Origin: Methyloversatilis sp. RAC08
Lineage (GTDB): Bacteria; Pseudomonadota; Gammaproteobacteria; Burkholderiales; Rhodocyclaceae
Assembly (NCBI RefSeq): GCF_001713355.1
Contig: NZ_CP016448.1
Coordinates: 1,364,001-1,428,000, forward strand
DNA: 64,000 nucleotides
Direction of reading: 5' to 3'
The notes under the pieces are model-generated. The model was not told where the DNA came from, ran no database searches, and worked only from the letters and a program-made list of their open reading frames with translations. This document shows positions 17,649 to 25,189 of this stretch, in pieces. Within the stretch, counting starts at the first letter, position 1, and every line of letters begins with the position of its first letter. The position numbers were made by a program, and so were the translations under genes.

Positions 17649-18452
17649 TCAACACCATTCGCGACGGCGGGCAGCTGCCGCGATCACGCCGAGGCCCGCC
17701 AGCATCAGCGCGACGGCCGACGGTTCCGGCACTGCCGGCAGCGGCGGCAGTTCGCCGACCTGATCGCCGTCGAGCTCGATGTCGTACAGCCGGATCGACG
17801 CCACGCGCCCGTCGGCGAATTCGCCCTGGCCGCCCCCCACCAGGTTGTCGGCGAAGAAGTGGATCAGGCGTGACGGGTTTGCCGCCGCGTAGGCGCTGAA
17901 GTTCAGCGAAGTCGAACTCAGCGTGAACTGGAAGATGCCGTCCATATAGCCGGTCACCGTGTCGTTGCCGTTGTTGGTCAGCGTGACGCGGTGGTACTCG
18001 CCGTAGGTGAAGGGCGTCGGGCCGTCGCCGCTGGGCCACACCTCCAGGCGCTGGCCCGGATCGATGTAGAGCGCATTGTCGCTCTGCCGGTTGGACACAC
18101 CGAAGATGTTTTCCCAGCTTGCGTCATCGGCTTCGAACTGGAACACGATGTCGACCGAGTAGGCGTCGTCGGCATCGAGCAGGCCGCTGGTGTCGACGAA
18201 CAGCCCCGCCTGCTGGCTGGGCATGGCGTCGCCATCAAAGCGATACACCCAGCGCGTTTCGCCGAACACCGTGTCCATCACGAAACCGCTGGCCGACAGC
18301 GGATCGATGGCGGAGAGCGCCGGCTTGCCTGCTTCGTCTGCGGACAGCGTGTTGTTGAAATTCCAGGTCGCCACAGCAGCCGGTGCAGCGGCGTGCGCCA
18401 GCGATGCTGCACTCAGCATCGCGGAAGCCACGGTCAGGGCAAGCAGTTTCAT
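17649..18452 (-). CDS. PEP-CTERM sorted extracellular protein, concanavalin/LamG-like
   Basis: 267 residues from ATG 18452. Signal peptide at 1-22 (MKLLALTVASAMLSAASLAHA). The middle looks like a single beta-sandwich of the LamG/concanavalin type (SVDIVFQFEADDASWENIFG; GEYHRVTLTNNGNDTVTGYMDG). The C-terminus is a classic PEP-CTERM signal: VPEPSAVALMLAGLGVIAAAA followed by RRRE. PEP-CTERM proteins are known substrates of exosortase EpsH and are linked to exopolysaccharide and biofilm. No exosortase gene lies in this window. Ligand unknown. Confidence 0.88.
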   Translation of the reverse strand: MKLLALTVASAMLSAASLAHAAAPAAVATWNFNNTLSADEAGKPALSAIDPLSASGFVMDTVFGETRWVYRFDGDAMPSQQAGLFVDTSGLLDADDAYSVDIVFQFEADDASWENIFGVSNRQSDNALYIDPGQRLEVWPSGDGPTPFTYGEYHRVTLTNNGNDTVTGYMDGIFQFTLSSTSLNFSAYAAANPSRLIHFFADNLVGGGQGEFADGRVASIRLYDIELDGDQVGELPPLPAVPEPSAVALMLAGLGVIAAAARRREWC

Positions 18453-18755
18453 TGCGTCAGCCTTTCGGGAATCGGTCACTCGACGCAGGCTGCGAGCAAA
18501 TTCGGGACCATCCGGACATATCGTTGTTTTTTCTTGGAAATGACATGCAGGCGCAGCGGTGATGTCAAAAATCCCGACAGGCTGCACCGGCCTCAGCCGC
18601 CGTCGCGCACGCGTGGCGCAACGTCGTGGCCGCCGGGCGCTGCCCGATGCTGCCCGGCTCAGGCATACTCCGGCCACTCCGCGACCCGACGGGCGGGTTG
18701 CGGCAGCGAGCATGAGCCATATCGTGCAGATTTCGAATTTCAGGAGGAAACAGAC
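18453..18755. other. Divergent intergenic region, PEP-CTERM gene / ABM-fold gene
   Basis: About 300 bases serving as the upstream region of both flanking genes. Apart from the possible leftward promoter and the strong AGGAGG ribosome site (18742-18747) of the rightward gene, I see nothing definite. Confidence 0.45.
18540..18568 (-). promoter_or_regulatory. Possible sigma-70 promoter of the PEP-CTERM gene
   Basis: On the minus strand TTGACA (18568-18563) is followed after 17 bases by TGTCAT (18545-18540), about 90 bases before the start codon. The -35 is perfect and the -10 is poor. Confidence 0.35.
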
Positions 18756-19118
18756 ATGAACCAAGACACCGTGTGCACCCTTGTCCCCTACTTCGATGTG
18801 CCGGCCGACAAGGTCGATGAATTCAAGGCGCTCGGCAAGCGCTTTGTAGAGCGCACGCGCAGCGAACCGGGCTGCGTGCATTACGCATTTTCATTCAGCG
18901 GCTGCACCGCGCACTGCCGCGAAGGCTATGACAACGCAGAGGCCATCCTGCATCACCTCGAAAACGTCGGCGGGCTGCTGCAGGAAGCCCTCGCGATCGC
19001 CTACCTGATCAAGCTCGAAGTCCACGCACCGGCGGCGGAAATCGCAAAGCTGCGCGATCCGCTGACCGCCATGAAGCCGCAGTATTTCGTGCTGGAAGAA
19101 GGCGGCATCCGCCGCTGA
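18756..19118 (+). CDS. Antibiotic biosynthesis monooxygenase (ABM)-fold protein
   Basis: 120 residues from ATG 18756 behind a strong AGGAGG. A single dimeric alpha/beta-barrel domain is suggested by VPYFDVPADKVDEFKALGKRF, RSEPGCVHYAFSFSG and the EGYDNAEAILHHLENV helix. Members include quinol monooxygenases (YgiN-like) and many of unknown substrate. Three cysteines (GCVHYAF, GCTAHC) are unusual but not known catalytic residues. The TGATG overlap with an alternative lipocalin start suggests joint transcription with the next gene. Confidence 0.75.
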   Translation: MNQDTVCTLVPYFDVPADKVDEFKALGKRFVERTRSEPGCVHYAFSFSGCTAHCREGYDNAEAILHHLENVGGLLQEALAIAYLIKLEVHAPAAEIAKLRDPLTAMKPQYFVLEEGGIRR

Positions 19119-19183
19119 TGCAGCTGACGCGGCCGCCTCTCCGGACGATGGCGGCCGCCGTGCGCACAGCCGGAAACCACCTC

Positions 19184-19771
19184 ATGAATGCTCGTCTGCT
19201 GTCCATGCTCGCTGTGTCCGCCTGCCTGGCATGCGGCGGAGCCAGTGCGCAGGATCGCCCGTCCACCAGTCCGAACTCACAGAACCGCGCAGCATCCACC
19301 GCCCCGCTGACCGCCGTCGACACGCTGGACGTACAGCGTTACCTCGGCACCTGGCACGAAATCGCACGGTATCCCAACTGGTTCCAGCGCAAATGCGTCG
19401 GCCAGGTGACGGCCGACTATGCGCTCGACAGCGACGGCAGCCTGAAGGTGCTGAACCGCTGCCGGCTGGCCGATGACGAATTCGACGAAGCCAAGGGCAC
19501 GGCGCTGCAACAGGGCGGCCCAGCCTCGGCCCGGCTGAAGGTGAGCTTCGCGCCGGCCTGGCTGTCCTTCATCCCCTTCCTGTGGGGCGACTACTGGGTG
19601 ATCGACATCGACGCCGACTATCAGCTTGCCGCCGTCAGCGAACCCGGCCGCGACTACCTGTGGGTGCTGTCGAAAACGCCGCGCGTCGATCCGGTACGCT
19701 ATCAGGCGCTGCTCGAACGACTGGCTGCAAAGGGCTTCGACATTCCGAAGATCGAACTCACGCCGCAGTAG
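19184..19771 (+). CDS. blc: Bacterial lipocalin (Blc-like), probable lipoprotein
   Basis: 195 residues from ATG 19184. An in-frame ATG at 19118 exists but would bury the signal peptide, so the internal start is preferred. The export signal has VSAC fitting a lipobox, although a signal peptidase I site after GGASA is possible. The lipocalin signature GTWHEIARYPNWFQRKC is present, as are the YALDSDGSLKVLNRC and YWVIDIDADYQLAAVSEP strands. Blc proteins bind lipids at the outer membrane, often under membrane stress. The 3' end overlaps the convergent arsA by 14 bases. Confidence 0.88.
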   Translation: MNARLLSMLAVSACLACGGASAQDRPSTSPNSQNRAASTAPLTAVDTLDVQRYLGTWHEIARYPNWFQRKCVGQVTADYALDSDGSLKVLNRCRLADDEFDEAKGTALQQGGPASARLKVSFAPAWLSFIPFLWGDYWVIDIDADYQLAAVSEPGRDYLWVLSKTPRVDPVRYQALLERLAAKGFDIPKIELTPQ

Positions 19772-21551
19772 TGCGGACCGCGGCACCGAGCAGTGCAGAC
19801 AGCGCGGCCACACCGACCGGCGCTTCGGTCACCCACGGCACCACGTAGGTATGCCGCGCCAGACCGGCGGCAATGCGCGCCATCTGCGCGCGTTCTCCGT
19901 CGAGGCGCGCGGACAGCAGCGGGTCACGGGTGCCTGCCGCGAGAATCGACTTGTTGACCACCCAGGCAAGGGGTTCGATCTGCGCGCGGCGCAGATCGTC
20001 CTGCAGCGCGGCGGCCTGCGACACCGGCGTCACCTCGGGCAGCGTGACCAGAATGATGCGGGTGTAGGTCGCATCCTGCAGGCGCATCAGCGGCGTAACG
20101 AAGTGCGCGCTCGTGCGGCCTTCGTATTCGCGCACGGTCTGCCGGTGGTAGGCGCCGGTGGCATCCATCAGCAGCAGCGAATGCCCGGTCGGTGCGGTGT
20201 CCAGCACAACGAATGCGCTGCGCGCCACGGCGACGATGCGTGAAAACGCATGAAAGACGGCCACCTCCTCGGTACATGGCGAACGCAGGTCTTCCTGCAG
20301 CAGCGCACGTTCCTGTTCGTCCAGCCCGGGCGAGCGTGCCGCCATGATCTTGTCGACATAGCGTCGCGTCTCCGCCACCGGGTCGATGCGATCCACCTTC
20401 AGCCCGGGCACCCCGGTGCCGAGTGTCGCCGCCAGATGCGCAGCCGGATCGGTCGTGCTCAGATGCACCGACTTGCCCCGCTGCACCAGACCCAGTGCCA
20501 GCGCGGCGGCAATCGTGGTCTTGCCGACGCCGCCCTTGCCCATCACCATGATGAGTCCGCGATCGCCGGCGGCCAGTTCATCGACCAGCTTTGCCAGATA
20601 GTCGGCGGGCGGCGGCCGATCGGCCACCAGATCGGCCACAGTCCGTGCCGCTTGCGTCGGAAGCGCCGGCGTGTCGGACAGCAGCGCGCGCAGTGCCGGC
20701 AGGCCGACGGTGTCGAACGCGCGCAGCGGCACCACGTCCTGCGCCAGCGCGCGCAGGCTGTCCGGCATGTCGCGCAGCGCCTGGCGCCCCAGCGCTTCGA
20801 TGGCGGCCGCCACCTTGTCACCTGGATCAGTCGCCCGGAACAGGCCGTTGATCACCAGTCGCTGGTTGCCCAGACCGAGCGTGCGCAATTCGTCCGAGGT
20901 GCGCGCCGCCTCGCCGATGGCGCCGTGGTCGGGCCGCGTCACCAGCACCACCGTGGTCTGGCCGGCATCGCTCAGCGTGGCCAGCGCGGTGTTGAAGCGC
21001 GCTTCCTGCATCTTCAGTCCGGAGTGCGGGCCGAGACACGATGCCCCCCGGTCGTTACCGCGCAGGAAACCGCTCCACGCCTTCGGCAGGCTGAGCAGTC
21101 GCAAGGTGTGGCCGGTGGGCGCGGTGTCGAACACGACATGATCGAAGCCGTCGGCGGCACCTGCGAGCAGGCCGGAAAACTCGTCGAACGCGGCGATTTC
21201 GGTCGTGCACGCACCGGACAGCTGTTCGCGCACGGTGGCGCGTTCGGCATCGGTCGTGTCAGGCGCCATCCGGTCCTGCACCCGCTGACGATACGATTCT
21301 GCTGCGGCATCCGGGTCGATGTTGAGCACCGACAGGCCGGGTGCGCCGGGCACCGGCGTGGCCTGGTTGCTCAACAGCACACCGAGCATTTCATCGAGAT
21401 TGGACGCCGCATCGGTGCTGACCAGCAGCACGCGCCGGCCGGCATCGGCCAGCGCGATCGCCGTTGCCGTGGACAGCGAAGTCTTGCCCACGCCGCCCTT
21501 GCCGGTGAAGAACAGATAGCGCGTCGCGCCGGACAGCAGTTTCATCGCCAT
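19758..21551 (-). CDS. arsA: ArsA-type ATPase with two nucleotide-binding halves
   Basis: 597 residues, close to E. coli ArsA (583). Two deviant Walker A motifs GKGGVGKT lie at 17-24 and 338-345, each followed by DTAPTGH signal-transduction motifs. Cys115, Cys172 and Cys426 align with the three metalloid-binding cysteines of E. coli ArsA (C113, C172, C422). ArsA normally drives the arsenite channel ArsB, but no arsB, arsC, arsD or arsR is nearby. It is the third gene of a tight operon with cbpA and cbpM (10-base gap). The homologous Get3/TRC40 proteins target tail-anchored membrane proteins with Hsp40/Hsp70 partners; which job it does is open. Confidence 0.9.
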   Translation of the reverse strand: MAMKLLSGATRYLFFTGKGGVGKTSLSTATAIALADAGRRVLLVSTDAASNLDEMLGVLLSNQATPVPGAPGLSVLNIDPDAAAESYRQRVQDRMAPDTTDAERATVREQLSGACTTEIAAFDEFSGLLAGAADGFDHVVFDTAPTGHTLRLLSLPKAWSGFLRGNDRGASCLGPHSGLKMQEARFNTALATLSDAGQTTVVLVTRPDHGAIGEAARTSDELRTLGLGNQRLVINGLFRATDPGDKVAAAIEALGRQALRDMPDSLRALAQDVVPLRAFDTVGLPALRALLSDTPALPTQAARTVADLVADRPPPADYLAKLVDELAAGDRGLIMVMGKGGVGKTTIAAALALGLVQRGKSVHLSTTDPAAHLAATLGTGVPGLKVDRIDPVAETRRYVDKIMAARSPGLDEQERALLQEDLRSPCTEEVAVFHAFSRIVAVARSAFVVLDTAPTGHSLLLMDATGAYHRQTVREYEGRTSAHFVTPLMRLQDATYTRIILVTLPEVTPVSQAAALQDDLRRAQIEPLAWVVNKSILAAGTRDPLLSARLDGERAQMARIAAGLARHTYVVPWVTEAPVGVAALSALLGAAVRTTAA

Positions 21552-21561
21552 GGCGTCGCCC

Positions 21562-21870
21562 TCATCGCCGTGTGCGCGAGAGCTGCTGCCTGAGCAGCCT
21601 GACCTCTTCGATCAGGTCCACCACCAGCGCGGCCAGTTCGGGGTTGGCATCGAAGTCGCGCTCCATCGCACGCAGCTGTCGGGCGCGCACCAGCTCCGCG
21701 CTGGCGAAGCGCCACGCCTCGGGTTGTCCGGCGTCCATGCGGCACAGGTAACCGGCTTCGACGCGCTCGATGATCCAACCGGGTTCGGCTGCGCAGGCCC
21801 GCGCCAGTTCGTCGAGGGTGAGGCGTGCGTCATCGAGCAGTTCGCCGGTCAGGATGTCGTCGTGTGTCAT
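21562..21870 (-). CDS. cbpM: Chaperone modulator CbpM
   Basis: 102 residues. A MerR-like helix-turn-helix core (LTLDELARACAAEPGWIIERVEAGYLC) is followed by a coiled coil (LAALVVDLIEEVRLLRQQLS). In E. coli CbpM binds the J-domain of CbpA and inhibits its DnaK-stimulating activity. It starts three bases after the cbpA stop, as in the canonical cbpAM pair. Confidence 0.88.
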   Translation of the reverse strand: MTHDDILTGELLDDARLTLDELARACAAEPGWIIERVEAGYLCRMDAGQPEAWRFASAELVRARQLRAMERDFDANPELAALVVDLIEEVRLLRQQLSRTRR

Positions 21871-21873
21871 CGC

Positions 21874-22797
21874 TCAGGCTCCTGCTGTGCGGCGCGGATC
21901 GAAGTGCAGGTCGCGTGCCATGGTTTCGTAAAGGCGGCGTGCGGCGTCATTGTCGGCCGGCGGCAGCACCACTTCGAGCACGACGTACAGATCGCCCGGC
22001 GGATCACCCGGAATGCCGCGCGACTTCAGGCGCAGCTTGCGGCCCGTCTGCGACCCCGCCGGCACCGTCAGCGTCACCGCGCCCGACGGCGTCGGCACGT
22101 CTATCGGTCCGCCCAGCGCGGCCTCCCACGGCGTGACCGGTACGGTTTCATGGACGTCCCGGCCGTCGACGCGATAGCGGGCGTCGGGGGTGAAGCGAAT
22201 CTCGAGGTAAAGATCGCCCGCCGGTGCGCCGCCTTCGCCGGGCGCTCCCTGCCCGCTCAGGCGGATGTGCTGGCCTTCCTTCACGCCCTTGGGAATGCGC
22301 ACGTCGAGCGTGTGATCCTCGAGCACGACCTGACCGTGTTCATCGACGCGCGGCCGGCGCAGGCTGATCGTTCTGCTCGCGCCCCGATAGGCGTCCTGCA
22401 GCCCGATCTCCACCTTCGCGTGGTGATCCTCGCCGCGCATGCGGTAAGCCCCCGAACGGCGCGCACCGCCGGCACGACCGAACAGGCTGGCGAAGAAATC
22501 GCTGCTGTCCGCCGCGTCGGCGCCGGAGAACTCGAAATTGCTGTCCCAGCCCGGCTGCGGCTGGAAGGGCTGGCCCGGCTGATGCCCGCTGCCCATCTGA
22601 TCGTAGAGCGCGCGCTTTTCCGGGTCGGACAGCACCGCGTTGGCTTCGTTGATGTCCTTCATGCGCGCTTCCGCGCCCGGCTCCTTGCTCACGTCCGGGT
22701 GGTACTTGCGCGCCAGCTTGCGGAAGGCCTTCTTGATGTCGTCCGCGCTGGCGTCGCGCGCGACGCCCAGTGTCTGGTAGTAGTCCTTGAAGTCCAC
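21874..22797 (-). CDS. cbpA: DnaJ-family co-chaperone CbpA
   Basis: 307 residues from GTG 22797, chosen because AGGGGAG lies upstream and the J-domain begins at once (VDFKDYYQTLG). HPD is intact in KYHPDVSKE. A Gly/Phe-rich linker follows (GQPFQPQPGWDSN), then two C-terminal substrate-binding domains (AKVEIGLQDAYRGASRTI; FTPDARYRVDGRDVHETVPV). There is no zinc finger, which separates it from DnaJ. It should stimulate DnaK and may bind curved DNA. First gene of cbpA-cbpM-arsA. Confidence 0.93.
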   Translation of the reverse strand: MDFKDYYQTLGVARDASADDIKKAFRKLARKYHPDVSKEPGAEARMKDINEANAVLSDPEKRALYDQMGSGHQPGQPFQPQPGWDSNFEFSGADAADSSDFFASLFGRAGGARRSGAYRMRGEDHHAKVEIGLQDAYRGASRTISLRRPRVDEHGQVVLEDHTLDVRIPKGVKEGQHIRLSGQGAPGEGGAPAGDLYLEIRFTPDARYRVDGRDVHETVPVTPWEAALGGPIDVPTPSGAVTLTVPAGSQTGRKLRLKSRGIPGDPPGDLYVVLEVVLPPADNDAARRLYETMARDLHFDPRRTAGA

Positions 22798-23194
22798 GTA
22801 CGCGCTCCCCTTTTGACGACTGCGCCGACCCACGATTCAAGTACGTTGCGACAGAAGGTCGCAGACCAATGATGGTCCGTCGGTACGCCCGGATACATGA
22901 CGCGGATCAATGAGGCGATGCACTGCCCGATGGCCGCAGGCGAATCACAGGCAGCCCGATGACAAGGAAGAAACAGCCTGGCTGCGGAGCCAGTGCCCGC
23001 GAACAGGCACGGTGTCTCATTTGTTACTGCGTGTGCTGGCGCACCGTCTCGGGGCGTCTCGTCTGCCACACTGACTTGTCGCACGCGGCTGGAGACATGC
23101 AGCCGCGGCCGATCCTGAACGCATCAGGCAAGCGTCTGAATGGTCGTCACCCCGACGACCTTGAGAACACGGCGGTTCACCCGGAAACAACATC
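22798..23194. other. Divergent intergenic region, cbpA / OmpA-like lipoprotein
   Basis: 397 bases with no credible gene. A 7-base-pair hairpin (GGTCGTC, loop ACCCC, GACGACC) lies at 23142-23160, about 35 bases before the rightward start codon, probably in the leader. I could not identify a heat-shock (sigma-32) promoter for cbpA with confidence. Confidence 0.5.
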
Positions 23195-23845
23195 ATGAAG
23201 AAAACCCTCGCACTCATTTCGATCGGTGCCCTTGTGGCCACCGGTTGCGCAAACCTGTCGGAAACGCAGCAGCGCACGGCCATCGGCACCGGTGTCGGCG
23301 CAGCCGCCGGCGCAGCACTGGGCAGCTCACTCGGCGGAAGCGGCGGCGCGACGCGCACCGGCGCCTTGCTCGGCGCAGCGGTCGGCGGCATCGGCACCTA
23401 CATCTGGTCGAACCGGATGGAAGAACAGAAGCGGACGATGGAACAGGCCACGGCCGGCACCGGCGTCGCCGTCGTACAGACCGCCGACAACCAGCTGAAG
23501 CTGGAAATCCCGAGCGATATTTCATTCGATGTCGGCCGCGCCGACATCAAGTCGAACTTCCGCCCGGTGCTCGAACGCTTCGCGCAGACGCTCAACGCGA
23601 ACCCGAATACTGAAGTCCGCATCATCGGCCACACCGACAGCACCGGCAGCGACGCGGTGAACAATCCGCTGTCGGTGAACCGCGCCGCCAGCACCCGCCA
23701 GTACCTGACCGACCGCGGCGTCGCGCAGAACCGCATCATCATCGATGGCCGCGGCTCGCGCGAACCGGTGGCCGACAACGGCAGCGAACAGGGTCGCGCA
23801 CAGAACCGCCGGGTCGAAATCTTCGTCGCCGAACCGCGCACCTGA
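23195..23845 (+). CDS. Outer-membrane lipoprotein with glycine zipper and OmpA domain
   Basis: 216 residues. Signal peptide ends in the lipobox VATGC (Cys18). Residues 30-75 are a Gly/Ala-rich glycine-zipper stretch (GAAAGAALGSSLGG; LLGAAVGGIGTYIW). The C-terminal half is an OmpA/MotB peptidoglycan-binding domain (SFDVGRADIKSNFRPVLERF; IIGHTDSTGSD; GRAQNRRVEIFV). Layout resembles YiaD of E. coli. It should tether the outer membrane to peptidoglycan. Confidence 0.92.
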   Translation: MKKTLALISIGALVATGCANLSETQQRTAIGTGVGAAAGAALGSSLGGSGGATRTGALLGAAVGGIGTYIWSNRMEEQKRTMEQATAGTGVAVVQTADNQLKLEIPSDISFDVGRADIKSNFRPVLERFAQTLNANPNTEVRIIGHTDSTGSDAVNNPLSVNRAASTRQYLTDRGVAQNRIIIDGRGSREPVADNGSEQGRAQNRRVEIFVAEPRT

Positions 23846-23850
23846 ACGTC

Positions 23851-23875
23851 GCAAGCGGGTGGCTGACCCGCTTGC
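23851..23875 (+). terminator. Hairpin after the OmpA-like gene
   Basis: GCAAGCGGGT and ACCCGCTTGC form a perfect 10-base-pair stem with loop GGCTG, starting six bases after the stop codon. There is no following T-run, so it may stabilise the 3' end or terminate weakly. Confidence 0.6.
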
Positions 23876-23912
23876 GCCTGCAGCGTGAATGGAGCGACCG
23901 CAAGATCGCCCG

Positions 23913-23963
23913 GGGCCTGTAGATGCTTGATCGTGTAGACAATGATTGAGCATCCACAGGCCC
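23913..23963. repeat. Long imperfect inverted repeat
   Basis: GGGCCTGTAGATGCT (23913-23927) pairs with AGCATCCACAGGCCC (23949-23963): 15 base pairs with one mismatch, and a 21-base AT-richer loop. It lies between two lipoprotein genes and could be a terminator or the remains of a mobile palindrome. No protein is encoded by it. Confidence 0.75.
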
Positions 23964-24011
23964 TGGTCCGTTTACGCCCCACCCTCATCGATCAACACCG
24001 AGGTGACCCGC

Positions 24012-24548
24012 GTGCCTGCCATTCTTTCCCCACCCATGTCGCCGCACCTTACTCCGGCCCTCTCGCTACGCCTGCTCCTCGTCACGCTCGGCCTTGCGCT
24101 GCTGTGCGCGCTGACCGGCTGCGCAGGTCTCACCGCGCGCGATCCGGTCCGGGTCAATCTGGTCGGCGTCGAGCCGCTGCAGGGCGAAGGCTTCGAATTG
24201 CGCTTTGCCGTCAAGCTGCGGGTGCAGAACCCGAATGACAGCGTGATCGACTACGACGGCCTCGCACTCGAACTCGACGTGAACAACCGGTCATTCGCAA
24301 CCGGCGTCAGCGACGCCAGAGGCAGCGTGCCGCGCTTCGGCGAAACGGTCATCAGCGTGCCGGTCACGGTATCGGCCCTGTCGGCCCTGCGCCAGGCGCT
24401 CGGCATGACTGAGGGCAGCACGCTGGAAAACCTGCCCTTCGCGCTGCGCGGCAAACTCGCTGGCGGCGCCTTCGGCACCGTGCGTTTCAGCGAGGAAGGC
24501 CGGCTCAGTCTGCCGGGGATGACTCAGGGTAACGGCAGCGCGCGCTGA
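24012..24548 (+). CDS. LEA14-like (WHy domain) lipoprotein
   Basis: 178 residues from GTG 24012, preferred because GAGGTGA lies six bases upstream; ATG 24036 is a possible alternative (170 residues) and ATG 23946 overlaps the inverted repeat. A hydrophobic leader ends in the lipobox ALTGC. The mature part is an LEA14/WHy beta-sandwich: VRVNLVGVEPLQGEGFELRF, VKLRVQNPNDSVIDYDGLAL, and the GETVISVPVTVSALSALRQ repeat. Such lipoproteins are common in proteobacteria and of unknown role, possibly envelope stress protection. Confidence 0.78.
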   Translation: MPAILSPPMSPHLTPALSLRLLLVTLGLALLCALTGCAGLTARDPVRVNLVGVEPLQGEGFELRFAVKLRVQNPNDSVIDYDGLALELDVNNRSFATGVSDARGSVPRFGETVISVPVTVSALSALRQALGMTEGSTLENLPFALRGKLAGGAFGTVRFSEEGRLSLPGMTQGNGSAR

Positions 24549-24800
24549 ACGCGGCTGATCGACCACGCGGCGCGCGTCACTGAACCGGAACACACCGCTC
24601 GCTTCGGGAGCTCAGCCAGGTCCGGGCAGCCGTCACGCCGCAGCGCATCGTGCGCCCTGTGTCTGACTGCTTTCGTGCTTTGCATTGCTCCGACAGCCTG
24701 CAGCACATGGCGATACGGGGCGCCCCGTTCCCGCTGACGAGCCAGGTGGACAGGGCCGCTGGATCACACTACCTTGATTGAAAATGATTGGGAGCGATTC

Positions 24801-25064
24801 ATGTCTTCAGCCGACACCCGCGTAATGACCGCCCACCTGCCCGTGACGCTGGCCGAACAGGTTGACCATCTCGCGGCGCGTCTAGAGCGTTCACGCAGCT
24901 GGGGGGTGAAGCAAGCCCTCGCCGCCTACGTCGAACGGGAAGCCGACCGCTACCGTCTGACGCTCGACGCCATGGCGGACGTCGAGGCCGGCAAGGGCGT
25001 GAGCCATCCGGACGTAAAGGCATGGGCAGCCAGCTTGAATGCGGACAGATCCCGGCTGCTTTAA
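24801..25064 (+). CDS. Orphan ribbon-helix-helix (CopG/RelB-type) antitoxin-like protein
   Basis: 87 residues from ATG 24801 (GGGAGCG upstream). N-terminal RHH fold: TAHLPVTLAEQVDHLAARLERSRSWGV, then KQALAAYVEREADRYRLTLDAMADVEAGKG, typical of antitoxins paired with ParE/RelE toxins. The 125 bases that follow encode no complete toxin before the convergent mod gene ends. It could act in trans or be a relic. An association with the PIN toxin 2.8 kb away is speculative. Confidence 0.7.
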   Translation: MSSADTRVMTAHLPVTLAEQVDHLAARLERSRSWGVKQALAAYVEREADRYRLTLDAMADVEAGKGVSHPDVKAWAASLNADRSRLL

Positions 25065-25189
25065 CGCAGGAGGCGCAGGCGAGCTTGTTGAGGCGAGTGT
25101 CGTGTAAGCGTTTTCATTCGTCACTTCGCCACCCTGCAGGCCATCCCCGCCAAAATTACCGAAGACCGCACGACGGTGCTCTGGCAGTT
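25065..25189. other. Gap where a toxin gene would be expected
   Basis: Contains AGGAGGCG just after the antitoxin-like stop, as if leading into a second gene, but the frames are closed quickly. One frame reads a short tail (RHFATLQAIPAKITED, then LWQF and stop) that I cannot assign. Confidence 0.3.

Noticed and set aside
17276-17899. Plus-strand frame with a protein-like stretch (KPALFVERAGLEAEYVFN)
   Set aside because: No start or ribosome site, runs into the antisense of the PEP-CTERM gene, and I cannot match it to a family; at most a relic.
20250-21593. 447-codon plus-strand frame opposite arsA
   Set aside because: Low-complexity antisense of a gene with intact P-loops and metal cysteines.
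24774-24800. Nine-codon N-terminal extension of the RHH gene
   Set aside because: The internal ATG at 24801 has a good GGGAGCG ribosome site and begins the family's normal N-terminus.
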